Part shown: positions 63,641-64,000 of the stretch, piece by piece
Numbering within the stretch: the stretch's first letter is position 1
Layout of the letters: each line of letters begins with the position of its first letter
Source: Actibacterium sp. MT2.3-13A
GTDB lineage: Bacteria > Pseudomonadota > Alphaproteobacteria > Rhodobacterales > Rhodobacteraceae
Length of the DNA stretch: 64,000 bases
Direction of reading: 5' to 3'
Assembly (NCBI RefSeq): GCF_018139985.1
Contig: NZ_JAGSOU010000002.1
Location: forward strand, 124,001-188,000
Program-made: the position numbers and the translations under genes
Notes under the pieces: generated by a model
Told to the model about the DNA's origin: nothing
Database searches by the model: none
Seen by the model: only the letters and a program-made list of their open reading frames with translations

Positions 63641-64000
63641 TCCCGGATCTCCCTGGGCGCGCGCGCGCCGGACCCCGCAAGGGACAGCTCGATCGCGCGC
63701 ACGATCATTCCCAGGGCGGTGACCAGCGCCATGCCGACCATTACCCACTGGAACCAGGCCTTGGGCAGGCGCACGATATTGGTGGCGAGGTTCAGCATCT
63801 GGGACAGTTTCGCGCTTTCATAGACGGTATAGGCGATGCCCGCGAACACCGCTGCGCCGATCAGCGCCGCGGCGATATCCGCGAAATGGTTGAACCGATG
63901 CGGAAAGCTCCGCTCGAAGATATCGACCGAGACATGCCCGCCCAGCTTGTCGCACAGCGCCATGCCGCCGAAGACGATGATGACCATTCCCATCTGGGTA
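63637..64000 (-). CDS. TRAP transporter small permease subunit (DctQ), 5' end outside the window
   Basis: At least 121 residues are seen. The four-helix pattern of DctQ is partly visible (VIIVFGGMALCDKLGGHVSVD, HFADIAAALIGAAVFAGIAY, WFQWVMVGMALVTALGMIVR), with the typical basic-polar ending. The frame is open through base 64000, so the N-terminus and probably a DctP gene lie upstream. Confidence 0.9.
   Translation of the reverse strand, partial: TQMGMVIIVFGGMALCDKLGGHVSVDIFERSFPHRFNHFADIAAALIGAAVFAGIAYTVYESAKLSQMLNLATNIVRLPKAWFQWVMVGMALVTALGMIVRAIELSLAGSGARAPREIRE

Overview
The window is about 64 kb of very GC-rich DNA with almost no non-coding space. It suggests a chromosome of an alphaproteobacterium of the Rhodobacterales (Roseobacter/Rhodobacter group). 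The reasons are CtrA beside its small inhibitor SciP (DUF1153), an sqdB-sqdD-sqdC sulfolipid operon, LpxI in the lipid A operon, MnmA/TrmFO-type tRNA modification, and short AT-rich repeats of the form GAGTATTTTCGCCA... after gene ends. No rRNA, tRNA, CRISPR array, insertion sequence or prophage was recognised. This assignment comes from gene content and motifs only.

Region by region. 1-7.2 kb: gyrA, a DoxX membrane protein, trmFO, gluQ, hisI, an unusual IscU-like protein, and a 40-residue membrane peptide behind a LexA-type site. 7.2-14.5 kb: recG and ligA (overlapping), ctrA and sciP with candidate CtrA boxes, mnmA, and a small cytochrome c. 14.5-26.7 kb: one long minus-strand run, pyrH-frr-uppS-cdsA-dxr-rseP-(42-aa peptide)-bamA-skp-fabZ-lpxA-lpxI-lpxB, which couples ribosome recycling, isoprenoid and phospholipid synthesis, outer-membrane protein assembly and lipid A. 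lpxD is missing from this run and lies at 48.5 kb with its own acyl carrier protein and ketoacyl synthase. 26.7-35.2 kb: miaA, an AraC regulator and a four-gene oligopeptide-type ABC transporter with a fused double ATPase. 35.2-46 kb: two ABM-domain proteins, a lytic transglycosylase, ssb, a site-2-type protease, aroK-aroB, an exported repeat protein, xerD, a CorC-like protein and a HerA-like ATPase.

45.9-46.3 kb has no gene but carries two plus-strand intrinsic terminators with no upstream coding gene. I read it as two small-RNA genes, one with the anti-Shine-Dalgarno motif CTTCCTCCC. 46.3-52.2 kb: an IalB-family protein, the lpxD-ACP-KAS operon, and a divergent pair that probably makes (L,D-transpeptidase) and cuts (MepK-like) 3-3 peptidoglycan cross-links. 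52.6-55.5 kb: sqdBDC for sulfoquinovosyl diacylglycerol.

55.6-64 kb is a minus-strand catabolic cluster: TRAP transporter, VOC extradiol dioxygenase, 4-oxalomesaconate hydratase, aldolase and tautomerase, a DUF1932 dehydrogenase, a MetF-like reductase, and a LysR regulator with two DNA-binding domains. It looks like uptake and meta-cleavage of an aromatic acid that enters the lower gallate/protocatechuate 4,5-cleavage route. The ring-cleavage enzyme is not of the usual LigAB/GalA type, so the substrate is unknown. This cluster, the LexA-linked membrane peptide, the CTTCCTCCC small RNA and the lpxD-ACP-KAS operon are the most interesting items.
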